NCBI GenBank assembly: GCA_031841125.1
Contig: CM063110.1
Coordinates: 18,409,626 to 18,473,625, forward strand
From: Acanthococcus lagerstroemiae
Taxonomy: Eukaryota; Arthropoda; Insecta; Hemiptera; Eriococcidae
Length of the DNA stretch: 64,000 nt
Direction of reading: 5' to 3'
Shown here: piece after piece, positions 12,207 to 23,610 of the stretch
Numbering within the stretch: position 1 is the stretch's first letter
Layout: each line of letters begins with the position of its first letter
Notes under the pieces: model-generated
Seen by the model: only the letters and a program-made list of their open reading frames with translations
Database searches by the model: none
Told to the model about the DNA's origin: nothing
Made by a program: the position numbers and the translations under genes

Positions 12207-14900
12207 GCTATTTTCCATCAATCATATGTAGATAGTAATCGGGAAAAGTTGAATCATTCACCCAAGATGCGAATCTACAAAACTAACATTTTCACTCAAA
12301 GCCTAAAAATATGATTATGTATTAAAAAAAAATTCTCTCGTGAGGTTGTAAGGCGATATGCACGTATGTCAAACTGTTTCTTGCCCGTATCGCACCCTCT
12401 TGCTTCAACAGTCGCATGTATTCCAGTTCTGCATGTACCTACTCGGTGCACTCCGAGGACACACATGTCCTCTCTGGAGATATCGCGACTAGTTTTGGGT
12501 TTTCTTATGACCGAGCGAACCCCAAAGCAGCTGCATCCACGATCCAGCTTTTAGTAGTGCAATGGCCTTCAGAGTCGAGACTTACACGAACCATGCAGCA
12601 ACCCCCTTTCAACACCGTCCGGTTACTGACCCGGTCTTCTTTAATCGTTGCCTGGACCTCCTTTTCCAACACTGAGGTACCATAGTTCTTTTGCTTCGGC
12701 ATTTGCCCTTGCGCCTGCAGCGTCTTTTCCTAGCGTTACTATTGAGTCATTGTTGCTGCTGTGGTTGCGTATGATGCTCCTGTCTGACACTGTATCATAG
12801 CTCTGAGCTCTTGCACCTTAGCTATCAGCAGCTTCATTTCCTCCTCTGCTGCGGTTGTGCCTGCATCTAATATTGTACCACAGACCTAAGCTCCAACGCC
12901 TTCTCTATCAGCAGCTTCACTTCCTCTTCATATTACGCTAGCTTCCTGTTCTCCCGCAGCACCTCTTGTTGCAATTCTTCCGTTTGCATCGCAGAAACGC
13001 TTATTTTCTTTCTGGAGTTTCACTCCACGGAGCTTTTTTTATAATCCTGTACGTCGGACATCCCGGGATAGCGCCTGTTCTTCAGGTTCTTAGGTTTTTT
13101 TTTTCTTCTCTTCCTGTAATCTCAAACATCTGCTGTTCTCACCAGCGTACCAACCTTTTTACCATCTGTTTCCACTAGCGTCGCGACGCATTCAAGCTGT
13201 CCGGTTAAGGGTTCGTCTCAAGTCCCTACCATTGCCACCAGCACACCAACCTATTGTTCTCTTCCTTGCTCGTACCGCAAAGATGAACACACGCCGGACA
13301 CAGTAAGCCGACCAGGGGGGAGGGGGTTGGAAACAGCTTTGTTTACCCCTTTTTCTACCGAGTCTTCCCTTCCCAAGGAGAACTGTGCTAAACAGGGTAG
13401 CTAAATAGCTCAAACTATCCATGGGTCACATGTAGGGTATGCGACCTAAGGCTTCTACCGCTTCCGTGTGAATCGGCTAGAGGCTTCCAGGTTTTCAGCG
13501 CTACCCACGCTGCTTATCCCCATCACCATAGGACGTAAGAACTTTATGCGGAATCTGGAGAGTCAGACGTGACAGGGTCCCTTAATGTGACCCGATAAAC
13601 AGTACCGGGCCTCAGGGTACATAAGAAAAATAGAAGAAAGAGAAAAGACGGGAAGAAAGAAATTTTAAATGCATAGTCGCGAAACAAGAAGACAGAAGGA
13701 AATAATGAGGGTACAGTGCTCAGCTAAAGTTTACTGCGCAAGGATCTCCACTAGGTCGCATCCGCGACCGGGAAGGGTGGCGTCTTCCTGTAATCCGAGC
13801 TAAGGAGGTCTGATCAGTACGCTATGCACTATCAACCCGTGTAGCAGCTCGCCCGGCATTCCTCCCCGAGTATATCGTTTAGGCGCTAGCGCTGTCTGTG
13901 GAAGGTCGGCTACACTATTGCGAAAGTGAGCGACCGGATTCGTGACCGACATTTGGCTTGGGGTGTCATTGATTTGTTTCAGCTCACGCCTCAGCTCAAC
14001 AGTTGGCCATGCCTACCATTTGAAGTGGCGGTTTAAATGCCCCTACCTAGAACCCGAGAATGCGCCGAGTAGCACATGGCGCCCAGCTCTCCACATATGT
14101 GGGCTCCCACACTACGCAGAAGTACCAAAGGCACTGGCAAGAGACAACAAGACCCAGCCCCTGCCTTACCCCCCGGAGAAGGGTCCCTACCAGGTAGTAG
14201 CGCCGCCTATTGGACAATGGCGATTTACTCACACACAATATACTGCTAAAGACCAACATATCCCCTGTTTTCCGGACCATACACCTAGTTCAGAAGAACC
14301 GAGTCACCTGCTACCACCCAGGTCCGACCAGAACATATTACACGTCCAAGGATGAAGAAGACCAGCGCCAATCTACCCGGTACCCGGACAGATACAGGTA
14401 TGTCCCAGGCTAGTCCGCCAGTAAAAGGGGATAGACAGTAGCACATTAACTCCGTTACCCTCGACCACAGTGGCATTCCCACCCGACACACAGTAATACA
14501 AGCCGGAACCTGAAGAAAGCATCAGACATCTTGACTGAGACGTAATCAGCAGGGCTGAAGAGGTTTCCACAGTGCCGGACTTTGACTGAAACGCCCGTAC
14601 CCAACAAACAATCGAATGTGCCCTGCGAAATATAACCGTGCTCCAGAGAATGCCATCTACAATTCTCTCACACACATACTCATATTCACCCACCATGTTC
14701 AGGAGGCCAGGGAAAGCCAAGGCAGGCATCCCCGCATCCTTTGAACCCCCACAGAGCAGAAAAGTGGGAGAACCTCGACTAGATGAGTCAAATTTTATAT
14801 TTTGGGTAGATATGCCGCGAGTGAGGATACCATATTTCTTCCGCTCCTGGTTCCGCCGATAAGAGCTAATAACACGCAAATTATAAGGAATCCTTTACTG
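12207..14900. other. GC-richer block of unknown origin, possible old retroelement fragment
   Basis: Base composition is clearly richer in G+C than the flanks, and several long shadow ORFs result from few stop codons. On the - strand about 12600-13130, a broken frame shows two similar coiled-coil-like segments (EEEVKLLIEKALELRSVVQY-like, then KLLIAKVQELRAMIQ-like), as in Gag-like or other coiled-coil proteins, but no zinc knuckle, RT or transposase motif was found. Not assigned. Confidence 0.35.
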
Positions 14901-15129
14901 CAGGCCTGTAGCCAAGGGGGGCGGCAATGCCTCCTGGCTACCGGCTTTGCCCCCGGCAAGAATCCGCTGACTGTTTATTTCAGTATCTTAGTAAATAACA
15001 TTTCAAAAAAGCTTTGCATTTATTAAATTCCATACGAAACATCGTCTTTATATTTATCGACATTAATGACTGCTCCCTCCCCTGAAATTTCAATTGCACC
15101 CTCTGAAAAAATTCCTGGCTACAGGCCTG
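14901..15129. mobile_element. hAT-type MITE with CAGGCCTGTAGCC ends
   Basis: It starts CAGGCCTGTAGCC and ends GGCTACAGGCCTG, perfect 13-base inverted ends. The flanks CTTTACTG and CCTTACCT are a poor 8-bp match. Its ends match the longer element at 23611-25671 closely, so both belong to one family. Confidence 0.75.
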
Positions 15130-15605
15130 CCTTACCTTAAAAAATAAAAACAAGAAATAAGTTGTGACTTTTATCTGAATTGCTCCAAGAACAGCAGTGA
15201 TCAAATAGATTATATTTATAATTTAATAGAAAGAAAACTGTTGACAAATGAAAATAACCTTGTCGTTCAATTTGGTTGCTGCTTCCCGTAAACTTTACCC
15301 CGCTCATTTCTTACACGTAGTCTTGATTCCAAAAAAGGCAAAGGATAATAAAAGAAAGAAAGAAAAAAAGGACACAAAAAAGGAAACTATGTTCGATTTT
15401 GAACAACACTATTGTCAGAAACATTCCCACCTTTTGAAAAGAATAAATCGAGCAGACGACTAATAGAAGTTATTTTTTCCACTTGAGTGAAAACTTTTTA
15501 GGCACTATTTCTCTGTTAAACGAAATATTACCCTAGCCAAATCTAGGTGTAAGTATTTTAAGTAGCTATTATAAGTTTCAAATTTGAAAAAAAATTTTAC
15601 GACAG
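15130..15605. other. Intron 9 (3' part) of the NRF-like gene, no other feature seen
   Basis: AT-rich, with a purine-rich stretch near 15340-15390. No exon or repeat recognised before the acceptor at 15605. Confidence 0.5.
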
Positions 15606-16659
15606 ATGCAGTCGATACTCCTGCTATTTTTCTCATCTGCACTCGCATTTGGGGTTCAGTTATACGGACTGACATTTCTTATCGTGGGACATCAATATCA
15701 ACCGTTGAAAGAAGCTTTATTTGGCGTTTTCCAGCCAACATTATTCGTATTGCCCATTGCAAGTCTGATCTGCGTTCATTTTGTATCCGGATTTGGTAAG
15801 TTTTCACATGTATAATAATTGTTATACCATTTCATAGGTAGTTAAGCTAATGCGAAGCTGTGTCTGTACAGGCAATGGACCCTTTAATTACTTACAAAAG
15901 TCAGCATTATAGTTCCTGATATTCTGACAAATTCCAGTCTCCATTAGTGAATACTTGTCAATGTAATCAGCACACACTGGTGCTGAGTTAATTCTGAAAA
16001 GGCAGACAATACTTGTTCCCCTGGGAAAAATCTTTTCTTCAGAGACAGGGCTAGAGAGGGGGGAAGGGTCGAAGCAGATCTAAGAATTTCTTAAAGTCCC
16101 AAGTGGATTCATTTCCCCCGAATGCCTCCCTCTTCTGGACAAGTGAGTCCATGCATCACACACTCCAACATAAGGTTAACCCTTTCAGTGGTGAGAATGT
16201 TCCATCCATAGAGGAATGTTTATTTTCATTAATTAGTATAACGACTACTATTCCAACAGATACGATGTATAAATTGCCTAACTAACTCCTGAATTCTAGT
16301 AGGAAATGGGAAAAGAAAATTTCAAATTTCCTACTTAAATCTTGAAAGTAATCGATTACCTGGCACTGATTATCGTAGGACAGAGGAGATTCGCAAGAGA
16401 ACATGAACATTTTTTTGGGGGGAAACAAATTGGATAAGGAGAAATTACAACTTTGATTGAAAATAGAACTTTACCGCTCGCCACTCAAAAAACGAACAGT
16501 TTCACCGTTACGACGATCGAATTTTCATAAATTAACAATTGGCACAAAAGAAACTACCGCGCCAAATTTTGGCTTTTACGACTCCCTGAATACAGTAGCA
16601 GGAAAACTGTGTTTTGTATGACGATGACAGAATAACCCGATGTCGAGGAATGATTTTCA

Positions 16660-17760
16660 AAACTATGAATTATATGAATGCATGTGTTTCAAAGGATTCC
16701 TACTTCAAGACTCGTGATGAGGGAATAAATTTATGCTGATCTAAAAGCTATGAGTGATGCACTCTTACGTTCTTCAGATAATTTTTCCAAAATTTGAGGA
16801 TGTGTAGTAGGAAAAGTAAGACTTCTCCAATAGTGTCCTTTCCAAAAGTACGAGTGTAACGTTTCAAGGATTCCTACAATACTCGAAGTGAAGAAATAAT
16901 TTTTTACTCATATTGGTGGGTGATAAATCTGTATGATGTTCTGAAAATTTTTCCAAAATTCTAGGATGTACAGTAAGAGGTCAGATTCAACTATATTATA
17001 TTATTTTAAAGATATGAATGTATAATAAGCTTCAAAGTTTCCTATTAGAATACTTGTGGTGAGGAAATAATTTTATGTTGATCTAACTGCTGTCTGACGA
17101 TTTTGTACTTTCTTGAGAAATAATTGTTTCCAAAATTCCACGATATATGTAGTCGGAAGTAAGACTCCTCCAATAGTATTCTATCAAAAGATATGAGTGC
17201 ACATACCGCGAGGATTCTTACTACCAAACTCAAGTTGAGGAAACAGTTTTCTGCTCATCTTGAGGCTGAGTGACGATCCTGTACGTTCTTAAGAAAATTT
17301 TTTCAATAATCCAAAATATGTTTCCAAAATTCTATGATGTTCATAAGAAGTAAGACTTCTCCAAAAGAATTCTTTCGAAAGATACGAGTGTACATGCAAT
17401 AAGGATTCCTACTATACGGCTTAAACTGAGGAATAATTTCATGCTGATCTGAAAGCTGAGCGAGTATCATGTACGTCCTTCAGAAAATTTTTCCAAACTT
17501 CTACGATGTCTAGTAGGAAAAGACATCTCCAGTAGTGCTCTTCCAAAAAATATGAGTGTGTATGCCGCACGGATTCCTACCAGAAAACCCAATTTGAGGA
17601 AGTAATATTATTCTCATCTTACAGCTGAGGGACTAACACGTATGTTCTTGGGAAAATTTTTCTGGATCTCGGCATATTATAGTTAAAAGTGCGTGTTCTC
17701 CGAACGAATCCATTGGAATGATGTTCGTGTATATGCCCCTAAAATTCCTACCAGTGAACT
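16660..17760 (+). repeat. Tandem array inside foldback element 1
   Basis: About six diverged units share, in order: ACTTCTCCAA(T/A)AG, TTTC(A/G)AAAGATA(T/C)GAGTGTA, GGATTCCTAC, GAGGAAATAATTTT, CTGATCT, GTACGTTCTT, AAAATTTTTCCAAAATTC and GTAGTAGGAA(G)T. Unit length is about 170-180 bp by eye. The same unit forms both arms of the larger element at 59562 onward. Confidence 0.75.
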
Positions 17761-18265
17761 CCAGTTAACCCTTTCAGAGTGGCCAGAATGTTCCATCCAT
17801 AGGGGAATGTTTATTTTCATTGATTATGATAACGAATACTATTCCAACAGACATGATGCATAAATTGCCGAACTAATCCATGAATTCTAGTAGGAAACGG
17901 GGGGGGGGGATTTCAAATTTCCTACTTTAATTTTGAAAGGCATCGATTGGGACATGCACTGATTATCGTAGAACAGAGGAAATGGGATTTCGGTGTCAGA
18001 ATGTTTTTCCAAGATGTAAAGAGGCACCTCTCTGGAAATTTTATATGAAAAATGAGGTTGGGCGAATACATTTGTGATGATTTCAGTGCAGTGCTTTTCT
18101 TATGTATGTCTATAAGGAAATATTTTCTGAATTTCGTAAATTATAGGGAAAAATAGGAGTGCTCTAAAATAATGCTTCTTAGAAATAGAAATATATAAAG
18201 TTCTGAGTTTCCTACTACAAAATTAACTTTAACAGAAACTTCTCTAATTATTTCAATGTATAAAG

Positions 18266-18762
18266 CAGGGATGAGAAGCTTATTGAAAAAACTTCTCTTC
18301 CGGCTTCTGGCTTCCATAATTTTAAAAAGCTTCCAGCTTCTGACTTCTTTCAATTTTGTAATTTAAAAACTTCCGGCTTCTGGCTTCTGTTATTTCAAAA
18401 AACTTCCAGCTTCCGACTTCTAGCTCCCGAAATTTCACTTTATTTCACCTCTAGCATCTTTTAAGCCCCCCCCCCTCTTCCAAAATAATAAGAAGCACAA
18501 AACAAGTTCAAATGAAATAATATATTTAGACTTTGAAGCAACGAGTTTAAGAGCTCTTTTCTTATAAACAATGACTGACAAATTAGGCCAAATGCTGACT
18601 CTGAATTGGAACTTGGAAGCCAAAAAGAAGCCGATAAATAAAAGACTTCTCTTCCAGCTTCTGGCTTCCAACTGGAATTGGCTTCCGGCTACCGGCTTCT
18701 CGATTTGAGTCAGGATACATAAAAACTTCCGGCTTCTGCTTCCAGCTTCTTTCACATCCCTG
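18266..18762. mobile_element. hAT-type non-autonomous element, copy 1 (497 bp)
   Basis: Ends CAGGGATG and CATCCCTG, flanked by perfect 8-bp duplications GTATAAAG (18258-18265 and 18763-18770). The interior is built of recurrent CTTCCGGCTTCTGGCTTCC-like motifs near both ends. A near-identical copy is at 62276-62775 with a different duplication, so the two are independent insertions. The open frame on the - strand is shared only because the copies are similar. Confidence 0.92.
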
Positions 18763-19829
18763 GTATAAAGCACCTGACAATTATGTCAATGAAAAAATTT
18801 TTCCAACATTTCAAAATCGTGAGGAGGAATAATTCATATTTTTGAAAATCATTCGTCGGCATTGGGTTATTCTGTCATTGTCATACAAAACACAGTTTCC
18901 CTACTACAGTATTAAGGGAGTCGTAAAAGCCCAGATTTGGCGCGGTAGTTTCTTTGGTGCCAATTATTAATGTAATTCGATCGTCGTAACGGTGAAACAG
19001 TTTATTGTTTGAGTGGCGAGCGGTGAAGTTTCATTTTCAAACAAAAGTTAAAGGTAATTCTTCCTTCTCCATTTTTTCTTCTTCTTTTTTCAAAAAATTT
19101 TCATATTCTCTTGAATCTCTTCTGTTCTACGATAATCAGTGCGTGTCCCAATTGATTACTTTCAAAATTGAAATAGGAAATTTGAAATTTTCTTTTATCA
19201 TTTCCTGCTAGAATTCAGGAGTTAGGCAATTTATGCATCGTGTCTGTTGGAATAGCAGTCGTTATCATAATCAATGAAAATAAACATTCCCCTATGGATG
19301 GAATGTTCTCATCACTGAAAGGGTTAATACTGAAGTTCCGGCGCTCGAATCCCCCCTCCCCCCGCCCGTGATAAGTCACGTTATGCGTCTTTGGTTTTCT
19401 TGGAACGAAACCTTTATTGTGTCAGTTCATCTACATGTATAAGATGTTACAAGGGTGAATGATCACCTTCGGTCCGAGCAAGATTTATCCTGACAGCATA
19501 CAGTAGACTCCCGATTATCCGCCTCGAATTTATTCACCCACCCTTCCGGATTATCAGCTTAACGAAGGGCGGTAATCCAAAATCTCACTAAAATCACAAC
19601 TTTAGTCCTTAGCATAAGCTTGATGATGATGATGATGAAGAAGAACTGGTAGGAGAAGCATCAGTACACACGGATCAGCCCCGAATTAAGAGTAAGACCG
19701 CTTATACGCACTCGGGGCCCCCAGCAACCTAGCCGGAAATTTTTTCGTATCTGTTCCCACCTAACCCTTCGCAAAAAAAAAAAAAAAAACAATTCTCAAA
19801 ATTCGGCAGCTTCAAGCCGGTGCTCGTTG

Positions 19830-19972
19830 TGCCTGTAGGTAAATCCGAGGCAGATACGGATTACGACGATGCTTTCTCAGCCCTGGAAAAGTCGCTGGTG
19901 TTTAAAGAACAACAGCCAGTAATCACTGCTCAAGATTGTGAAACTCAGAAAGTGGAGAAATTATGCCGCTGA
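19830..19972 (+). pseudogene. Tigger-like transposase, C-terminal remnant
   Basis: The frame reads LVPVGKSEADTDYDDAFSAL and on to FKEQQPVITAQD, ending at a TGA after LCR. The acidic region followed by an A/S-A-L-E-x-S/T-L-x-x-x-E-Q-Q motif and a charged tail is the usual C-terminus of Tigger/jerky-type DDE transposases. The catalytic core and DNA-binding domain are absent; upstream sequence is frameshifted with an A-run near 19770. Confidence 0.6.
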
Positions 19973-20180
19973 AGAGCGGCATCACATCACGAAGAAGCAA
20001 ACAAAAATTATAGATTTTTTTTTCTTTCAAGAAATGACTCTTTTTTCATCTCTCTTCTATTATAGTACTGTCTGTTTTCCTCTCCATTGACCAGAAAAGC
20101 TAAAATTGCCGACCCCCCCCCCCGTTTCTTAATATTGAAGTTTTTTTGAACATATAAAATAACTTATTATCTAACCTACC

Positions 20181-20400
20181 GAGGTCTGGTTGACCCAGTG
20201 GATAGCGCGTTGGTCTCGGAATCCGAAAGTCCCGGGTTCGAACCCACGATGCAACTCGCCAGATTTCGACCTAGGTCGGTTTTTTTTCGGCGAGAAGGGA
20301 AGAGGGCAAAGACACCCCTAACAGGCTCCCCGACGTCTCTGAAGGAATGCTCGAAAAGGCGGATTCCAGGGCTCAGGTTGAGAGCAAATTAGAAGTAGGA
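20181..20400 (+). mobile_element. tRNA-derived SINE, full-length-like copy
   Basis: The 5' part looks like a tRNA with an A-box region (TGGTTGACCCAGTGG) and a B-box (GGTTCGAACCC). The body has GACCTAGGTCGG, GAAGAGGGC, AACAGGCTCCCC, GACGTCTCTGAAGG, GCTCGAAAAGGCGGATTCCAG. A reverse copy is at 26661-26880 and a tail fragment at 63301-63415. It is mobilised by LINE machinery; 5' internal polymerase III promoter expected. Confidence 0.88.
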
Positions 20401-22984
20401 GTGTCCTTAGAGAAAACCTTAGACCATACAGTAACTATAGACCAATCATTGACCTGATTTGTTGACAGCAGGATGTGATAAGAAAATAAGGATAACTGGG
20501 CCTTGTTTACATTATTTGGAATGTGAATATTAGGATTTTACACAAAGATTTTACAAATTTTACGAGTAAGAGTGAGGTTTAGATGAACGATGAAGTCTGA
20601 ATGATTTAAAAGCTAACTTTGATGAAATTATTTTGGAATGCAATATTTTTGGGTCAGATTTTCAAAATATTATTCCTTGAGTTTTTCTTGATGGTTGATT
20701 GCATTACTGTCAGAAGTTGTAGCAGGGAGTATAAAAAATGAAAAAAATTCGACAAGGAGTAAGTACATTTATTATTAACAGAAAAATTATTGATTTGTAT
20801 GCGTTATAAGTTTTGTTAATGTCCTACGGATGTATTTGTCAATTTCGCTGACAATAGACGCTTCATGTCGTAATCTGATTTTCAGGTAATGCCAGGATAT
20901 CAATTGTGAAAGTTTGTCACCATGGTGGCACTGTCCTTCTTCCTGGGCTCCAGATGGGATTGCTTGATTTTGTCTTATTGCTTCGATTACTGAACTGATG
21001 AAATTCGGATGAAATATATTATTTTCATTGGTGCGTATGATTTGTTCCACTTTGAAGCAAATGTCAAATACAAATTTCGATGGCTTTCTCAGGCCTCCTC
21101 TATTCTTTACTTCAATTAGAGTTGAAAACTCTGTGTTTGAACAAAGTTTGGTGAGGCATTTTTCGCAAATCTGTACAGACTTCTTCTTCATCAGTTTCAT
21201 AACAATGAAGCCTCCAACATAACAAACGACATCATGGAGGAGTTCGGAAGGAATTTCTACTAAATCTTCAAAATTGAAAAGTTTGTAATTTATCAGAATA
21301 TCGTCGTCAAATAACTTTGTTGTCTCCTTCTTCTCATATGTTACAGATAAAATTTGTACTCCATCTGGCTCACAGTTTGCATTATCTGAGGATGTGATAT
21401 CATGATGTATTAAGAGCCTCCTATAAGCGCAACGAAACTGGAAGGCATCGGGATTATTGTTAAAGCCTCCTCTCATCCTGACAGCACTAAAGAAATTTTC
21501 CAGGTGATCTTGGAGTACCTTGTAAGTTAAGAGGTACTCTAGTCTATGCTTTTCTTGAAGATCATCAAATAACTTGAAAATATTATTCAAAGAAATTATC
21601 ATCCCAAGAAATCCAGTTTTCCGGCCACTTTGCAAGATAGAAATGAGTTTATTCGATTTTTTATCGAGCACTTTCAAACTCAGCATGTACTCAGTGATTT
21701 CTTTAGCTTTAAGTTTCAATTCTTCTATTGTTCCAGCATGTAATGCGATTTTGTGAGTTTCGAAACGTGTTGGATAACGAGATCGAACATTTAACATGTC
21801 GAATGCATCATTAATTCGCTTACAAAAAAGAGCTGTGCTGTTTACTTCGCGGGATTGATTCCCATATGTTTCTGTGCGTTGTAGATATAACAGCGAATCC
21901 TTTGTAGAGTTACTCAGCGTTTGTGTGGCGATTCGGACATTCATTATATTTTGTTTAAAATCCACATGCCTTTTCGTTAATTTGTTAGCTGTGTGCAATC
22001 CTTGGTTGATTTGTATATCGACTAAATCTACGATATACTGCCACGAGATACTTTTATCTTCGCCATCAAATAAGAAACGGCCCAGCCAATAATTTTTATG
22101 GTAGCGCGATCATAGCAGATGCTATCAAACTAACACAATGCAATTATTACAAGTAAATACACAAGGTGATGTGATACACAACAAGCGGGATGTAGCCTGA
22201 ACTACTATATGCTACAGTAGCGCTATTAGAGCCTATGCTAGTACGTTGTATACGCATAAAAAATAAAACTGTGGTAGCCTGAACTACTACATGCTACTAT
22301 GTATAACGCGCATCTGTCTCGCGCATCTCTCTCGCGTCTAGTGTATTTCCGAATGGTGTTATCAGTTGATACCTTGGCCGGTGAAGCCGTTACAGAATTT
22401 GAATTCCTGTTAGTGTTTTGTGATTTTCCGCTCACCATTACAATCTTCAGTTTGTGGAAGCATGATCAACAAATATGTAACCGTTAAGAGAGGTAATAAG
22501 TTATTATGTATGTAGATACATGCGTCTAATATAGTAGGCGCTTGTGAACTTTTCTACAGTTTGGTATTCACTATCTGTATTCCAGTTTCTCGATCACTCA
22601 ACATTGAAAGAATGTCATGAAAGAACTTTGGTAACTATTTCTTCCTCTGGAAATCAGAAGGTAAGTTATTACTCTCCCAGTGATAATTACTATAGAAGTT
22701 CTCCATGTACCTAAGTGTTGGTGGTCTAATTTTGAATTCGTTCTACCGATTTACTAAGGACGCACCAAATGATGAATCTGATGCAACTAACGCTGAATTA
22801 TAAGAAGTATCCAGAAAGGATGTTGCAGTACAGGCTAGTTTAATGGGAATAGAACTCACTGAAACCATCAATTAACCCAGAGAGATAAGAAATCTTCACA
22901 AGGACAGCCGAGGAGACGAAATCAACGCGTGAGTAATATTCCTGAAATGTAAAAATTATCGAAAAATAATGGATGGTCGAAGAA

Positions 22985-23260
22985 ATATTGTCTTTGTCAC
23001 CCGCATAAGTCTAGTGACCCATCTGCTGTGTAGTCTTGGTAGAGGATGATGATGCCGATATATCGACCAGTTTTCTTCTTGGGCATCCTCGTGGTCGTCT
23101 TCCTATATACCTCTAGCTCATCTTTTGGGTGAGTGATCTTCATCCATCCTGCCCACATTATTTTGTTTTTTCTCCTGTAATCCTTCACTTTTTTTTAAAC
23201 ACCGGTGTAATATGTTCAGTTCTTTCAGAATTTGTCTTCATTTCGTTTTCTATCCTGTAA
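22985..23260 (-). mobile_element. LINE 3' remnant
   Basis: Broken frames show MWAGWM (WAGH-type motif), RMDEDHSPKR, a GRR-like basic stretch and WVTRLMRVTK, the tail pattern of insect LINE polyproteins (WAGHVxRMxEDxxPKR). Stops and frame shifts throughout. Inside the 22081-27956 insertion. Confidence 0.5.
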
Positions 23261-23610
23261 TCTGTAATGTGTAACCAGCCGATCTTCTCATGTAGGGCAT
23301 TTCCGCAGCGGTTATTCTGTTTGTCTTGCCGGGGCCGCCGAGAGGGGGGGGGGTACCTTTCCCCGAGCCCGTTTTTTTAGATGGCCCGCAGAGTCACAGA
23401 AATTATAATTATCAAATTTTTGCGAGCAAATAATTTCAATATAGGTCCGCAGATTTTCCCCCGACCCGGTTTGGCTCTTGGCGGCCCTGTGTCTTGCTGT
23501 CTGAGCACCTGCCCTTCACACACGTATGTCAACAGTTATTGTACTAGACTCGTGTTCGTGTTTTTCATCTAATAGTGTGTGCCAGTATGATATGATTTAT
23601 GAGGCTGGAG

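Larger units (their letters stand above)
16180..19323. mobile_element. TTAA-flanked foldback element 1 (piggyBac-like target), 3.1 kb
   Basis: TTAA at 16176-16179 and 19324-19327 bounds inverted repeats of about 0.5 kb (16180-16680 against 18825-19323) that begin CCCTTTCAGTGGTGAGAATG on the left. TTAA duplication and a CCC start are piggyBac-like. The interior (about 16660-17760) is a diverged tandem array, unit about 170-180 bp, each unit carrying TTCCTACTAC / GTAGTAGGAA-type motifs. A second left-end copy begins after TTAA at 17765. No transposase seen, so non-autonomous. A hAT-type element is inserted at 18266. Confidence 0.8.

Noticed and set aside
12505..12702. Frame starting MPKQKNYGT, resembling the start of Tigger or Psq-type DNA-binding proteins
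   Set aside because: Only a few residues match and no helix-turn-helix or catalytic part follows in any frame.
14373..14879. 168-codon open frame on the - strand
   Set aside because: It sits in the GC-richer block where stops are rare on all frames. Composition is odd and no motif is seen.
18435..18773. Open frame on the - strand shared with 62445-62768 (GSRSRKF, QLEARSWKRS)
   Set aside because: It lies in two copies of the same non-autonomous hAT-type element made of GGAAGCCAGAAG-like repeats. Similarity follows from recent transposition, not from coding constraint.
20181..20260. Possible tRNA gene (A- and B-box present)
   Set aside because: The tRNA-like head continues into a fixed body shared with 26661-26880 and 63301-63415, so it is a SINE.
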